In this document: piece after piece, positions 23,329 to 33,651 of the stretch | Layout of the letters: every line of letters begins with the position of its first letter | Numbering within the stretch: the first letter of the stretch is position 1 | From: Calderihabitans maritimus | Lineage (GTDB): Bacteria > Bacillota > KKC1 > Calderihabitantales > Calderihabitantaceae | NCBI RefSeq assembly: GCF_002207765.1 | Contig: NZ_BDGJ01000035.1 | Coordinates: forward strand, 1 to 41,703 | Direction of reading: 5' to 3' | Length of the DNA stretch: 41,703 bases | Position numbers and translations under genes: made by a program | The notes under the pieces: generated by a model | The model's input: only the letters and a program-made list of their open reading frames with translations | What the model was told of the DNA's origin: nothing | Databases searched by the model: none

Positions 23329-25348
23329 ATGCCAAGATTCAGAGATCCTGAACACACCTGCAGGCCTTCAGATGCAGAACGAGTTATGGATAGAAAGAAC
23401 CGGGTACGTACTATTGACCCGGCTGCCCGGGAGATGTTGGAGAAGGCGGCTCAGGATAATGTGATTACGGCCTTTGATCGGCTGGTAGCCCAGCAGCCCC
23501 AATGCCAGTTCGGCTACCGGGGAATATGTTGCCGTTTCTGCATGATGGGTCCCTGCCGGATCAAGGCGGATGAAGGACCTGCCTCCAAGGGAATTTGCGG
23601 CGCTTCCGCCTGGACAATAGTGGCCCGGAGCGTAGGTACCCTGATTGCTACGGGAGCGGCTTCCCATTGTGAACATGCCCGGCATATCGCTCATACGGTG
23701 CTGGAGATGGCTGAAGGCAAGACGCCTGATTACGGAGTAACCGATGGGGCCAAGTTGCGCCGGGTAGCGAAAAGGATCGGCCTGGACGTGGAAGGCAAGT
23801 CCGATACCGACTTGGCGCGGGAAGTGGCTGAAAAAGCTCTGGAGGATTTTAGCCGCCTTCCCGGATTCGGCGAGTCCCTGTGGATGCACACTACCCTGAA
23901 TCAGGGCCGGATCGAAAAATTCCAGGAATGCGACATTATGCCTTCTGGAGTGCATGGGGTGATTTCCGACCTGCTGGCCCAAGCTCATACCGGAAAATGA
24001 TGATGACCCGGTTAACATTGTATTCAGCGCCCTGCGCACTGCTTTGGCGGACTACCTGGGTATGCACATCGCTACTGACCTTTCCGACGTGCTGTTCGGT
24101 ACTCCCGAACCGGTAGTCAGCGAAGCCAACCTGGGTACTTTGGACGCGGAAAAGGTCAATATTGCCGTTCACGGGCATAACCCGCTGCTCAGCGAGATGG
24201 TGGTAAAGGCGGCCAAAGAACTGGAAGGAGAAGCGACCGCGGCTGGAGCCAAAGGCATCAATGTGGTAGGTATCTGCTGTACCGGTAACGAGGTTCTGAT
24301 GCGGAGAGGCGTTCCCCTGGCTACTTCCTTTGCCTCCACAGAGCTGGCCATCGTGACCGGAGCGGTTGATGCCATGATCGTGGACGTACAGTGTATCATG
24401 CCCAGCATTCGTCAGGTAGCTGAATGCTATCATACGGAGATCATCACTACTTCACCCATCGCCAAGATTCCCGGTTCTCACCACATCGACTTCCGTGTAG
24501 AGAACGCTTTGGAAGATGCCAAGAAAGCCATCCGTATTGCCATTGAGGCATATAAGAAACGCGACGGACGAAAAGTATCGATACCCGACGTCAAGAACAA
24601 AGTAGTTGCCGGCTTTAGCTTGGAAGCTTTAATGGAAATTTTTGGGTCGGTCAATCCCGATAACCCGATAAGCGTCTTGACTGACGCCATTAAGTCCGGT
24701 GAGCTCAAGGGCGTTGTCCTGATGGCTGGCTGCAACAACCTGAAGACCTTCCAGGACAACAGCCATATCACCATAGCCAGGGAACTGCTCAAGAACGACG
24801 TTTTTGTACTGGCAACCGGATGTTCGGCCCATGCCTTGGCCAAGCATGGACTGCTGGCACCGGAAGCGGTGGAGGAGTATGCCGGTGAAGGGCTGAAGAA
24901 CTTCCTTAACCGGCTGAATGAAAAAGCTAACCTTTCCACCCCGCTGCCGCCGGCATTCCACGTCGGTTCCTGCGTGGACAACACCAGGGCGGCGGATCTT
25001 CTGGTAGCCATGGCGGAAGAACTCGGGGTGGACACGCCGAAGGTGCCCTTCGTGGCCACAGCTCCCGAAGCCATGAGCGGTAAGGCAACGGCCATTGGTT
25101 CCTGGTTTGTGGCTCTGGGCGTTCCTACTCATGTTGGAAGCATGCCCCCGATTGAGGGAAGCGATTTGATGTACAGTATCGTTACGCAGATTGCCCATGA
25201 TGTTTACGGAGGCCATTTCATCTTTGAGTTAGACCCGGAAGTTGCTGCCAAGAAAATACTCAATGCTCTCGAATACCGCACCTGGAAATTGGGTATCCAC
25301 CGGCAAACGGCGGAGAAATTTGAGACTGAACTTTGCCAGAACTACTAA
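23329..25348 (+). pseudogene. acsA: CO dehydrogenase catalytic subunit, reading frame broken by one extra base
   Basis: The gene encodes the Ni-Fe-S CODH (CooS/AcsA), which interconverts CO and CO2 and feeds CO to ACS. As sequenced, the frame from 23329 stops at TGA 23998-24000, after 223 residues. The homologous frame resumes from 23996 and runs to 25348. Dropping one A from AAAA at 23994-23997 restores a continuous product of 672 residues (HTGNDDDPVNIVFSALRTAL across the junction), close to the 674 of the Moorella enzyme. The B/D-cluster cysteines lie at 59, 67, 68, 71 and 76, and C-cluster ligand regions follow in the second part (GICCTGNEV, DVQCIMPS, MAGCNN, ATGCSAH, GSCVDN). All expected ligands seem conserved, so decay is recent or the extra A is a sequencing error. 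Confidence 0.9.
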
Positions 25349-25408
25349 GCCGGTGGGAGGAGAGCTTGAGAAAGTTAAGGAAAGTTAATTCCGAAAGGAG
25401 GACACTGC

Positions 25409-27610
25409 ATGAGTCAGGAAGCTAAGAACTTTGATGCCATCTACGAAGGCGCGATAGAACCTGGAAAGGAACCCAAAAAGCTCTTCCGGGAGGTCTACAA
25501 CGGTGCCATTACGGCGGTTAGCTACGCGGAAATTTTGCTGAACAAGGCCATCCGGAAATACGGACCGGATCATCCGGTGGGCTATCCCGACACCGCCTAT
25601 TACCTGCCGGTAATCCGGTGCCTGAGCGGTGAAGAAGTTAAGAAATTGGGAGACCTACCCCCAATCCTGAACCGGATGCGGGCTCAAATAAAATCGGAGC
25701 TTACTTTTGAGAACGCCCGTTTAGCCGGCGAGGCTACTTGGTATGCGGCGGAAATCATCGAGGCGTTGCGCTACCTGAAGTATGATCCTGAGAAGCCGCT
25801 GGCGCCGGAGCCCTGGACCGGCTTTATAGGGGACCCGGTAGTCCGCCGTTTCGGTATCAAGATGGTGGACTGGACGATTCCCGGAGAAGCGGTGATCATC
25901 GGCCGGGCCAAAGACAGCAAAAAACTGGCCAAAATTGTCAACGACCTGATGAGTAAAGGATTTATGCTGTTCCTGTGCGACGAGGTTATTGAACAGTTGT
26001 TAGAAGAGAACATCAAATTGGGTGTCGACTATATTGCCTACCCGCTGGGTAATTTCACCCAGGTGGTTCATGCGGCCAACTACGCCCTGCGGGCCGGGAT
26101 GATGTTTGGTGGTATTGCTCCCGGATTAAGAGAGGAACACCGGGATTACCAGCGCCGACGGGTGCGCGCCTTCGTCCTTTACCTGGGCGAGCACGATATG
26201 GTTAAGACGGCGGCCTGCATGGGGGCGATTTTCGTAGGGTTCCCGGTCATTACCGACCAGGAACTGGCTGAAGACGAGCAGATTCCCGACTGGTTCATTT
26301 CCCAGCCGGACTACGACAAGATGGTACAGACGGCCCTGGAAGTCCGCGGCATCAAGCTGACCATCACCGAAATAGATATTCCCATCAACTTTGGTCCCGC
26401 CTTTGAAGGGGAAACCATCCGTAAAGGGGATATGTACGTAGAAATGGGCGGCCAGCGTACTACTGCATTCGAGCTGGTACGCACCGTAGGCGAGGATGAA
26501 ATCGAAGACGGCAAGATCGAGGTAGTAGGTCCGGAGATTGATGAGTTTAAGGAAGGAGACCGTCTCCCCTTGGGTATTATAGTAGACATCTACGGACGCA
26601 AAATGCAGGAGGACTTCGAGGGAGTGCTGGAACGCCGGATCCACGATTTTATCAACTACGGGGAAGGTCTCTGGCATACCGGCCAGCGGGCCATTAACTG
26701 GCTGCGTATCAGCAAGGAAGCGGTGGCTAAAGGCTTCAAGTTCCGCCATTACGGCGAGATACTGATTGCCAAGATGAAAGAAGAATTCCCGGCTATTGTA
26801 GACCGGGTACAGGTAACCATCTATACCGATCCCGAACAGGTAGAAGAGAAAATCAAGATAGCTCGGGAAAAATACCGGCAGAGAGACGAAAGGCTCAAAG
26901 GCCTTACGGACGAGTCCGTGGACACCTTCTACAGCTGCGTCCTTTGCCAGTCGTTCGCTCCCAACCACGTCTGCATCGTTACCCCCGAGAGGGTGGGTCT
27001 CTGCGGAGCGGTAAGCTGGCTGGATGCCAAAGCTTCCTATGAGATTAACAACGCCGGGCCTAACCAGCCCATCCCCAAGGGCGAAGCTATTGACCCGGTC
27101 AAGGGTATGTGGAAGAGCGTCAACGAATATGTTTACAAGAACTCCAACCGCAACCTGGAAGAGGTTAACATTTACAGTATGATGGATAAACCCATGACCT
27201 CCTGCGGTTGCTTCGAGGCTATTATGGCCATAGTACCGGAATGTAACGGGATCATGATTACCACCCGGGAGCACGGCGGCATGACACCCTGCGGTATGAC
27301 CTTTTCCACGCTGGCCGGTTCTATTGGCGGCGGGGTTCAGACACCGGGCTTCATGGGTATCGGTAGGAGCTACATCGTCAGCAAAAAGTTTATTCCGGCT
27401 GATGGCGGTATAGCCAGGATCGTCTGGATGCCGAAGGAACTCAAGGAATTCCTGCGGGAGGATTTTGTCAAGCGGAGTGTTGAGGAAGGGCTGGGAGAAG
27501 ATTTCATTGACAAGATAGCCGACGAGACGGTAGGTACCACGGCGGAAGAAATCCTGCCTTTCCTGGAAGAAAAAGGACATCCCGCTTTGACTATGGATCC
27601 CTTGATGTAG
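25409..27610 (+). CDS. acsB: acetyl-CoA synthase (ACS) catalytic subunit
   Basis: A protein of 733 residues that joins CO, a corrinoid-bound methyl group and CoA to acetyl-CoA at the Ni-Ni-[4Fe-4S] A-cluster. The ligand cysteines are visible as C510, C513, C522, C532, C599 and C601 (CVLC...C...C and TSCGCF). This is the spacing of the Moorella enzyme (506, 509, 518, 528, 595, 597) shifted by four. The N-terminal CODH-contacting region (about 1-310) is complete. The start ATG follows GAAAGGAGG. It lies 60 bases behind acsA and is separated from acsC by a long hairpin. Confidence 0.97.
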   Translation: MSQEAKNFDAIYEGAIEPGKEPKKLFREVYNGAITAVSYAEILLNKAIRKYGPDHPVGYPDTAYYLPVIRCLSGEEVKKLGDLPPILNRMRAQIKSELTFENARLAGEATWYAAEIIEALRYLKYDPEKPLAPEPWTGFIGDPVVRRFGIKMVDWTIPGEAVIIGRAKDSKKLAKIVNDLMSKGFMLFLCDEVIEQLLEENIKLGVDYIAYPLGNFTQVVHAANYALRAGMMFGGIAPGLREEHRDYQRRRVRAFVLYLGEHDMVKTAACMGAIFVGFPVITDQELAEDEQIPDWFISQPDYDKMVQTALEVRGIKLTITEIDIPINFGPAFEGETIRKGDMYVEMGGQRTTAFELVRTVGEDEIEDGKIEVVGPEIDEFKEGDRLPLGIIVDIYGRKMQEDFEGVLERRIHDFINYGEGLWHTGQRAINWLRISKEAVAKGFKFRHYGEILIAKMKEEFPAIVDRVQVTIYTDPEQVEEKIKIAREKYRQRDERLKGLTDESVDTFYSCVLCQSFAPNHVCIVTPERVGLCGAVSWLDAKASYEINNAGPNQPIPKGEAIDPVKGMWKSVNEYVYKNSNRNLEEVNIYSMMDKPMTSCGCFEAIMAIVPECNGIMITTREHGGMTPCGMTFSTLAGSIGGGVQTPGFMGIGRSYIVSKKFIPADGGIARIVWMPKELKEFLREDFVKRSVEEGLGEDFIDKIADETVGTTAEEILPFLEEKGHPALTMDPLM

Positions 27611-27615
27611 CTTAA

Positions 27616-27666
27616 AAACGGTAGGACGCCGGCCAACTGAGTTGGCCGGCGCCTTCTGCCGTTTGT
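27616..27666 (+). other. long hairpin between acsB and acsC
   Basis: CGCCGGCCAAC (27627-27637) and GTTGGCCGGCG (27641-27651) form an 11-bp perfect stem with a TGA loop. The flanks AAACGGTAG and CTGCCGTTT extend it with one G-U pair and a small internal loop. No clean T-run follows directly, so it may be a partial terminator, an RNA-processing site or a stability element setting the ratio of acsB to acsC. Confidence 0.7.
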
Positions 27667-27719
27667 TTAGGCTGAACTTAGAGCCTGAAAGAATAAAATA
27701 TATGGAAAGGAGAAGGTGT

Positions 27720-29057
27720 ATGGGTTTAACAGGTCTTGAAATTTACAAGCAGCTACCAAAGAAGAACTGTGGAGAATGCGGACCTCCAACCTGCCTAGCT
27801 TTTGCTATGTCCCTGGCTGCCGGAAAGGCGTCCCTCGATGCCTGCCCTTACGTTTCCGATGCGGCCCGGGAGGCCCTGGAGGCTGCTTCCGCTCCGCCAA
27901 TAGCCTTGGTTAAAGTTGGCGTTGGGGATAACGTAGTGGAACTGGGGGACGAAACCGAACTCTTCCGTCACGACAAGAAGTTCTATCATGAAACGGCAAT
28001 GGCTTTCACCGTAAGCGATACCATGAGCGAAGAGGAACTGAATGCCCGATTGGACGAGATCAACGGCCTGACGTTCGTCCGGGTCGGTCTGGAGTACAAA
28101 ATACAGTTTGTAGCCGTTAAAAACGACTCCGGAGATGCGGCTGCGTTCAAGAAGGCTGTGGAGACGGTAGCCGGAAAAACCAATCTGGCTTTGATCCTTA
28201 TCAGCGAAGATACAGGAGCTATGGAGCAAGCCCTGTCAGTGGTTGCAGCCCGGAAGCCGTTAATTTATGCTGCCACCGCCGATAATTACGAGCAGATGAC
28301 CGAACTGGCCAAGAAAAACGAGTGCCCGTTGGCGGTTAAGGGGAACGATCTTTCCAGCCTGGCCGAATTGGTAGAAAAAGTAGTCGGACTGGGCCACAAG
28401 CAACTGGTAATTGATCCGGGTAGTCGCGAAACCTCTCGGGCTATTGCCGATTTCACCCAGATCAGGCGCCAGGCCATCAAGAAACGTTTCCGTCCCTTTG
28501 GGTACCCGATAATCGCCTTTACTACCGAGGAAGATCCGCTGGCTGAAGTCGTACAGGCGGTAGCCTATATATCCAAGTACGCCAGTGTGGTGGTCATGAA
28601 TACCACCGAGAAGGCTCATGTCCTGCCTCTGTTATCCTGGAGGCAAAACCTGTACACCGACCCGCAGGTTCCCATTCAGGTAGAGGAAAAACTCAACGCT
28701 GTGGGCGATGTCAATGAGAACTCTCCTGTTTATATTACCACTAACTTCTCCTTGACCTACTACTCCGTCGAGGGCGAAGTAGAAGCCAGCAAGATACCTA
28801 GCTATATCCTGCCCGTTGATACTGATGGGACCTCAGTGTTGACCGCTTATGCCGCCGGCAAGTTTGAAGCGGAAAAAATTGCCGAGGTACTGAAGAAGTC
28901 GGGCGTGGAAGAGAAAGTTTCGCACCGGACAGTGGTCATTCCCGGTTATGTAGCCGTTTTGAAAGGAAAGCTGGAGGAAGCTTCGGGTTGGAAAGTACTG
29001 GTTGGACCGCGGGAAGCTTCTGGAATCCCGGCCTTTGCTAAAAGCCAATTTGCATAG
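27720..29057 (+). CDS. acsC: corrinoid iron-sulfur protein, large subunit
   Basis: A protein of 445 residues from the ATG at 27720 (behind GGAGAAGG); the frame is open upstream to 27642, but that part lies in the hairpin. The length equals the usual 445-446. The N-terminal [4Fe-4S] motif is C17, C20, C25 and C42 (NCGECGPPTC...ACP). A TIM-barrel region and a C-terminal cobamide-binding domain follow. With AcsD it carries the methyl group from methyl-THF:CoFeSP methyltransferase (AcsE) to ACS. The reactivator gene follows after 10 bases. Confidence 0.96.
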   Translation: MGLTGLEIYKQLPKKNCGECGPPTCLAFAMSLAAGKASLDACPYVSDAAREALEAASAPPIALVKVGVGDNVVELGDETELFRHDKKFYHETAMAFTVSDTMSEEELNARLDEINGLTFVRVGLEYKIQFVAVKNDSGDAAAFKKAVETVAGKTNLALILISEDTGAMEQALSVVAARKPLIYAATADNYEQMTELAKKNECPLAVKGNDLSSLAELVEKVVGLGHKQLVIDPGSRETSRAIADFTQIRRQAIKKRFRPFGYPIIAFTTEEDPLAEVVQAVAYISKYASVVVMNTTEKAHVLPLLSWRQNLYTDPQVPIQVEEKLNAVGDVNENSPVYITTNFSLTYYSVEGEVEASKIPSYILPVDTDGTSVLTAYAAGKFEAEKIAEVLKKSGVEEKVSHRTVVIPGYVAVLKGKLEEASGWKVLVGPREASGIPAFAKSQFA

Positions 29058-29067
29058 GAGTGGTTGA

Positions 29068-30972
29068 ATGAGTAAGCATTCCGTACTATTTTTCCCCGAC
29101 AACGTAGCAGTACAGGTAGAAACGGGTACTAGTCTCCTGCGGGCGGCTTCTCTGGCCGGTATAGAGTTGAAAAGCACGTGCGGGGGCAAGGGTACCTGTG
29201 GCCGCTGTGTCTTGAAGGTGAAAGAAGGTAAGGTGTCCGTGGGAGGAGGCAACATTTCCGCCAAGCTCAAGACAGCGGGGTACGTTCTAGCCTGCCAGAC
29301 CAGGGTGGAAGGACACGCGGTGGTGGAGGTGCCCCGGGATTCCCGCCTGGATGAACACCAAGTGCTTTTGGACAATAAGCCGGTAGGCCTGCTGGCAGAA
29401 AAACAGGTGGAGGAACTGGCAGGATATGAGTTTCAACCTTTGTGCCGGAAGATCTATTTGGAGCTGGATAAGCCTACCCTTACGGAGAATGCCAGCGACC
29501 TTAGCCGTCTCCAGGCGGAACTGCGGAAATATACCGACTGCCGCGACCTGGAAATAAGTCTCGATAACCTGCGCAAACTGCCGGATATTCTCCGGGAAGG
29601 GGACTGGAAGGTTACGGTTACTCTCACCAGTCTGAACGGCTGCGCGGAGGTCCTCCACCTGGAGCCGGGTCGTTCTACGAAAAAGAGTTACGGCCTGGCG
29701 GTAGACATCGGAACTACGACGGTGGTAGTCAACCTGGTGGACCTTGAAACCGGCCAGATTGTCGACAAGCGGGGTACCTATAACCGCCAGTCCCGGTACG
29801 GCGACGATGTTATTTCCCGGATTATCTATGCCGGAGAAGAAAACGGTCTGGAGGAATTGCAGCAGGCGGTAATTGGTACCATAAACCACCTGGTAGATAA
29901 GCTTTTGGCCAAAAATGAAATCAAGGCGGAAGATGTGCACGTGGCGGTGACCGCCGGCAATACCACTATGGCACATTTGTTCCTGGGTATTCCCCCCAAG
30001 TATATAAGACTGGAGCCGTACATCCCAGTTACCAGCAGTTTCCCTCCGGTAAAGGCCAAGGAACTGGGCATTGCCATTAACCCGGAAGCCTGGATCCTGA
30101 GCTTTCCGGCGGTGGCCAGCTATGTAGGTGGGGATATCGTCTCGGGAGTGTTGGTTAACGGGATGGCGGAATCCGACGAGTTGACGCTGTTTATCGATAT
30201 CGGAACCAACGGCGAGATGGTGCTGGGCAACCGGGACTGGCTTATATCCTGTGCCTGTTCCGCAGGCCCGGCCTTTGAAGGGGGGGGGATTACCTACGGG
30301 ATGCGGGCCATGACCGGGGCGATTGAAAGAGTAGAAATTGATCCCCGGAGTTACGAAGTGCAGGTAGCAACCATAGGAAATGTCAAGCCTATGGGAATTT
30401 GTGGCTCCGGTTTGATTGATTGCCTGGCCAAGCTGCTCCGGGTAGGGATTATCGACCGGACGGGGCAGTTTCAAAAAGACATCAATACCCCACGCTTGCG
30501 GGAAACAGAAGACGGTAAGGAATTTGTACTGGTGTGGGGAAAAGATACGGAATGCGGCAAGGATATTGTATTGACCGAAGGGGACATCAAAAATCTTATA
30601 CGCTCTAAGGGAGCGGTTTTTGCCGGGATTCAAAGCTTGTTGAAAACGGTGCAGATGGATGTGGCCCAGATAGATAAAATTATTATTGCCGGAGGTTTCG
30701 GTAATTATTTAAATATCGAAGATGCGATTCAGATCGGCCTGCTTCCGGATGTAGACAGGAGTAAATACGAGTTTATGGGCAACACCTCGATCAAAGGTGC
30801 AAAACTGGCGCTTATCTCCCAACCGGCATATCGCCAGGCGGAAGAACTGGGGCGTAAGATGACTTACCTAGAACTGTCCGTGGGGACTATGTTTATGGAT
30901 GAGTTTGTATCGGCTTGTTTCCTGCCTCATACGGACTTGTCGCTGTTTCCGTCGGCTACTAAACAGAGTTGA
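29068..30972 (+). CDS. acsV: reductive activator of the corrinoid iron-sulfur protein (RACo/AcsV type)
   Basis: A protein of 634 residues. The N-terminal [2Fe-2S] domain has C38, C44, C47 and C76 (STCGGKGTCGRC...ACQ). The C-terminal part is an ASKHA-like ATPase with phosphate loops VDIGTTTVVVNLV and LFIDIGTNGEMVLGN and the GGFG motif near the end (IIIAGGFGNYL). RACo uses ATP to reduce inactive Co(II) in the corrinoid protein back to Co(I). Its place between acsC and acsF/acsD fits that task and matches the gene order in Carboxydothermus and Moorella. Confidence 0.92.
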   Translation: MSKHSVLFFPDNVAVQVETGTSLLRAASLAGIELKSTCGGKGTCGRCVLKVKEGKVSVGGGNISAKLKTAGYVLACQTRVEGHAVVEVPRDSRLDEHQVLLDNKPVGLLAEKQVEELAGYEFQPLCRKIYLELDKPTLTENASDLSRLQAELRKYTDCRDLEISLDNLRKLPDILREGDWKVTVTLTSLNGCAEVLHLEPGRSTKKSYGLAVDIGTTTVVVNLVDLETGQIVDKRGTYNRQSRYGDDVISRIIYAGEENGLEELQQAVIGTINHLVDKLLAKNEIKAEDVHVAVTAGNTTMAHLFLGIPPKYIRLEPYIPVTSSFPPVKAKELGIAINPEAWILSFPAVASYVGGDIVSGVLVNGMAESDELTLFIDIGTNGEMVLGNRDWLISCACSAGPAFEGGGITYGMRAMTGAIERVEIDPRSYEVQVATIGNVKPMGICGSGLIDCLAKLLRVGIIDRTGQFQKDINTPRLRETEDGKEFVLVWGKDTECGKDIVLTEGDIKNLIRSKGAVFAGIQSLLKTVQMDVAQIDKIIIAGGFGNYLNIEDAIQIGLLPDVDRSKYEFMGNTSIKGAKLALISQPAYRQAEELGRKMTYLELSVGTMFMDEFVSACFLPHTDLSLFPSATKQS

Positions 30973-31001
30973 ACACACACAGGGAAGGGTGGGTTGCAAT
31001 T

Positions 31002-31754
31002 ATGGCAAGAAATATTGCAGTGGCGGGTAAAGGAGGCACCGGAAAAACTACTTTTGCTTCCTTAATGGTCAGGTACCTGGTTGAAAACGGTAAAGGAAGC
31101 ATCCTGGCCCTAGACGCGGACCCGAATGCCAACCTTAATGAGGCACTGGGACTGGAAGTTAATACTATGATTTCGGAGATCCTGGATGAAACCAAAGATC
31201 CCAAAGCAATTCCGACCGGCATGACCAAAGATATGTTCATTGAATATAAACTGTCCCAATCCATTATCGAAACGGAGCATGTTGACCTGTTGGTGATGGG
31301 TGGTCCTCAGGGACCGGGGTGTTACTGCTACCCAAATGACTTACTGCGAAGGCACTTGGAGAGCTTGAGCAAAAATTACGACTACCTGGTAATTGATAAT
31401 GAAGCTGGACTAGAGCATATTAGCCGGAAGACCATTCCCCGCATTGATTATTTATTTTTGATCAGCGATGCTTCGGTGCGGGGCGTTAGGTCGGCAGGAA
31501 GGGTCTACCAGTTGGTACAGTCCCTGAAAACCCCAGTTGAGCATATTGGCCTGGTAGTTACCAAAACCGGCGAGGAAGGAGTTGCTCCTCTCCGGGAAGA
31601 GATAGAGAAGACCGGTCTGCAGCTGCTGGGCACCGTTCCACTGGATCCTCTGGTGGCGGAATACGATGTAGCCGGAAAACCTCTCTTCCAGTTGCCGGAG
31701 GACTCCGTTGCGGTGCAGGCAGTTAATGATATATTGAAGAAAACCGGTATCTAA
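31002..31754 (+). CDS. acsF: second CooC-family ATPase (AcsF), ACS/CODH maturation
   Basis: An ATPase of 250 residues. Walker A is AGKGGTGKTT and the CXC pair is C107/C109 (GCYCYPND). It belongs to the same SIMIBI family as the cooC product at 22503 but differs clearly in sequence. AcsF was proposed to serve nickel insertion in ACS or CODH. The ATG at 31002 is chosen because the family's conserved start (MARNIAVAGKGG) begins there; a TTG farther upstream would overlap the acsV stop. acsD follows after 28 bases. Confidence 0.9.
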   Translation: MARNIAVAGKGGTGKTTFASLMVRYLVENGKGSILALDADPNANLNEALGLEVNTMISEILDETKDPKAIPTGMTKDMFIEYKLSQSIIETEHVDLLVMGGPQGPGCYCYPNDLLRRHLESLSKNYDYLVIDNEAGLEHISRKTIPRIDYLFLISDASVRGVRSAGRVYQLVQSLKTPVEHIGLVVTKTGEEGVAPLREEIEKTGLQLLGTVPLDPLVAEYDVAGKPLFQLPEDSVAVQAVNDILKKTGI

Positions 31755-31782
31755 AAAAAGCAGATAAGAAAGGAGAGTAGAA

Positions 31783-32760
31783 ATGGCCGTTAATATTCTG
31801 AAGGAAAAAAGCTTATCTAAAGTAGGCGAAGTCGTATTGGGCGCCACCAAAGAAGAAGGCGGTACCCGTTCCCATGTGGTTAAAGTGGGAGGAGATGCGG
31901 CGTTGCCGTTCCACCACTTTGAGGGCGAAATGCCCAATCGCCCGGTTATTGCTATGGAGGTTCAGGATATAGTACCGGAAAACTGGAGCCCGAATCTGAC
32001 CAAACATTTTGCCGACGTTCTGGATAAGCCCGGTGAGTGGGCGAAAAAGTGTGTGGAAGAATATGGAGCCGATCTCATTTATCTGAAACTGGACGGAGCC
32101 CATCCGGACGGGGCCAACCGGTCGGTGGAAGAATGTGTGGCTACGGTGAAGGAAGTTTTAGAAGCAGTAGGCGTTCCTCTCATCGTGGTTGGCTGCGAGC
32201 AGGAAGAAAAAGATAATGAAGTACTGGTGGCGGTAGCCGAAGCTGCGGCAGGAGAGAACCTCCTGATTGGATTTGCGGAACAGGAAAATTACAAGTCCCT
32301 GACAGCTGCCTGCATGGTGCACAAGCATAACATTATCGCCCGTTCTCCGTTGGACATCAATATATGCAAGCAGTTGAACATTCTGATTACGGAAATGAAC
32401 CTGCCCACTAACCGTATCGTTATTGACCCCTCTATTGGCGGGCTGGGTTACGGAATTGAGTATGCCTACTCGATTATGGAGCGGGCCCGTTTGGGCGCAC
32501 TGCAGGGAGACAAGATGCTCTCCATGCCAATCCTCTGTACCGTTGGTTATGAAGCGTGGAGGACCAAAGAAGCCAACGCTTCGGAGCAAGATTTCCCCGA
32601 GTGGGGTAAAGAGGAAGATAGAGGTATCTTGTGGGAAGCCGTTACGGCCAGTGCGCTGCTTCAGGCGGGAGCCCATATTCTCCTGATGCGGCACCCGAAG
32701 GCCGTGGAACTGACCAAGCGGACTATTGACCAGTTAATGCGGTCCAACAGTTATGAATAA
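31783..32760 (+). CDS. acsD: corrinoid iron-sulfur protein, small subunit
   Basis: A protein of 325 residues (323 in Moorella) with the TIM-barrel layout of the CdhD/AcsD family. It pairs with AcsC and presents the corrinoid to its partners. Recognisable family segments are [15 protein letters not shown]-like and [20 protein letters not shown]. The start ATG follows AAAGGAGAG. It lies between acsF and acsE in one continuous operon. Confidence 0.95.
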   Translation: MAVNILKEKSLSKVGEVVLGATKEEGGTRSHVVKVGGDAALPFHHFEGEMPNRPVIAMEVQDIVPENWSPNLTKHFADVLDKPGEWAKKCVEEYGADLIYLKLDGAHPDGANRSVEECVATVKEVLEAVGVPLIVVGCEQEEKDNEVLVAVAEAAAGENLLIGFAEQENYKSLTAACMVHKHNIIARSPLDINICKQLNILITEMNLPTNRIVIDPSIGGLGYGIEYAYSIMERARLGALQGDKMLSMPILCTVGYEAWRTKEANASEQDFPEWGKEEDRGILWEAVTASALLQAGAHILLMRHPKAVELTKRTIDQLMRSNSYE

Positions 32761-32788
32761 GAAAAATTCAATAACCCGGGGGGTATAG

Positions 32789-33580
<792 letters not shown>

Positions 33581-33591
33581 GTGAAATCAGG

Positions 33592-33622
33592 CTGGGGCAG
33601 GTTTAAGTATACCTGGCCCCAG
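33592..33622 (+). other. hairpin between acsE and hdrC
   Basis: CTGGGGCAGGT (33592-33602) pairs with ACCTGGCCCCAG (33611-33622), leaving one bulged base and an 8-nt loop. There is no proper T-run, so it is more likely an intra-operon processing or attenuation point than a full terminator. Confidence 0.6.
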
Positions 33623-33651
33623 TCAAGTATTATGGTAAGGGGGGAGTCGGT

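Noticed and set aside
23998-24006. Three consecutive TGA codons as selenocysteine or a programmed frameshift site in acsA
   Set aside because: The TGA triplets are the out-of-frame view of Asn-Asp-Asp-Asp codons. No SECIS-like hairpin was recognised, and slipping from AAA to AAU is a poor +1 shift. An extra base in a homopolymer explains all.
26126-27580. 484-residue minus-strand open frame, and others opposite acsV and hdrA
   Set aside because: Antisense shadows of strongly supported acsB, acsV and hdrA genes.
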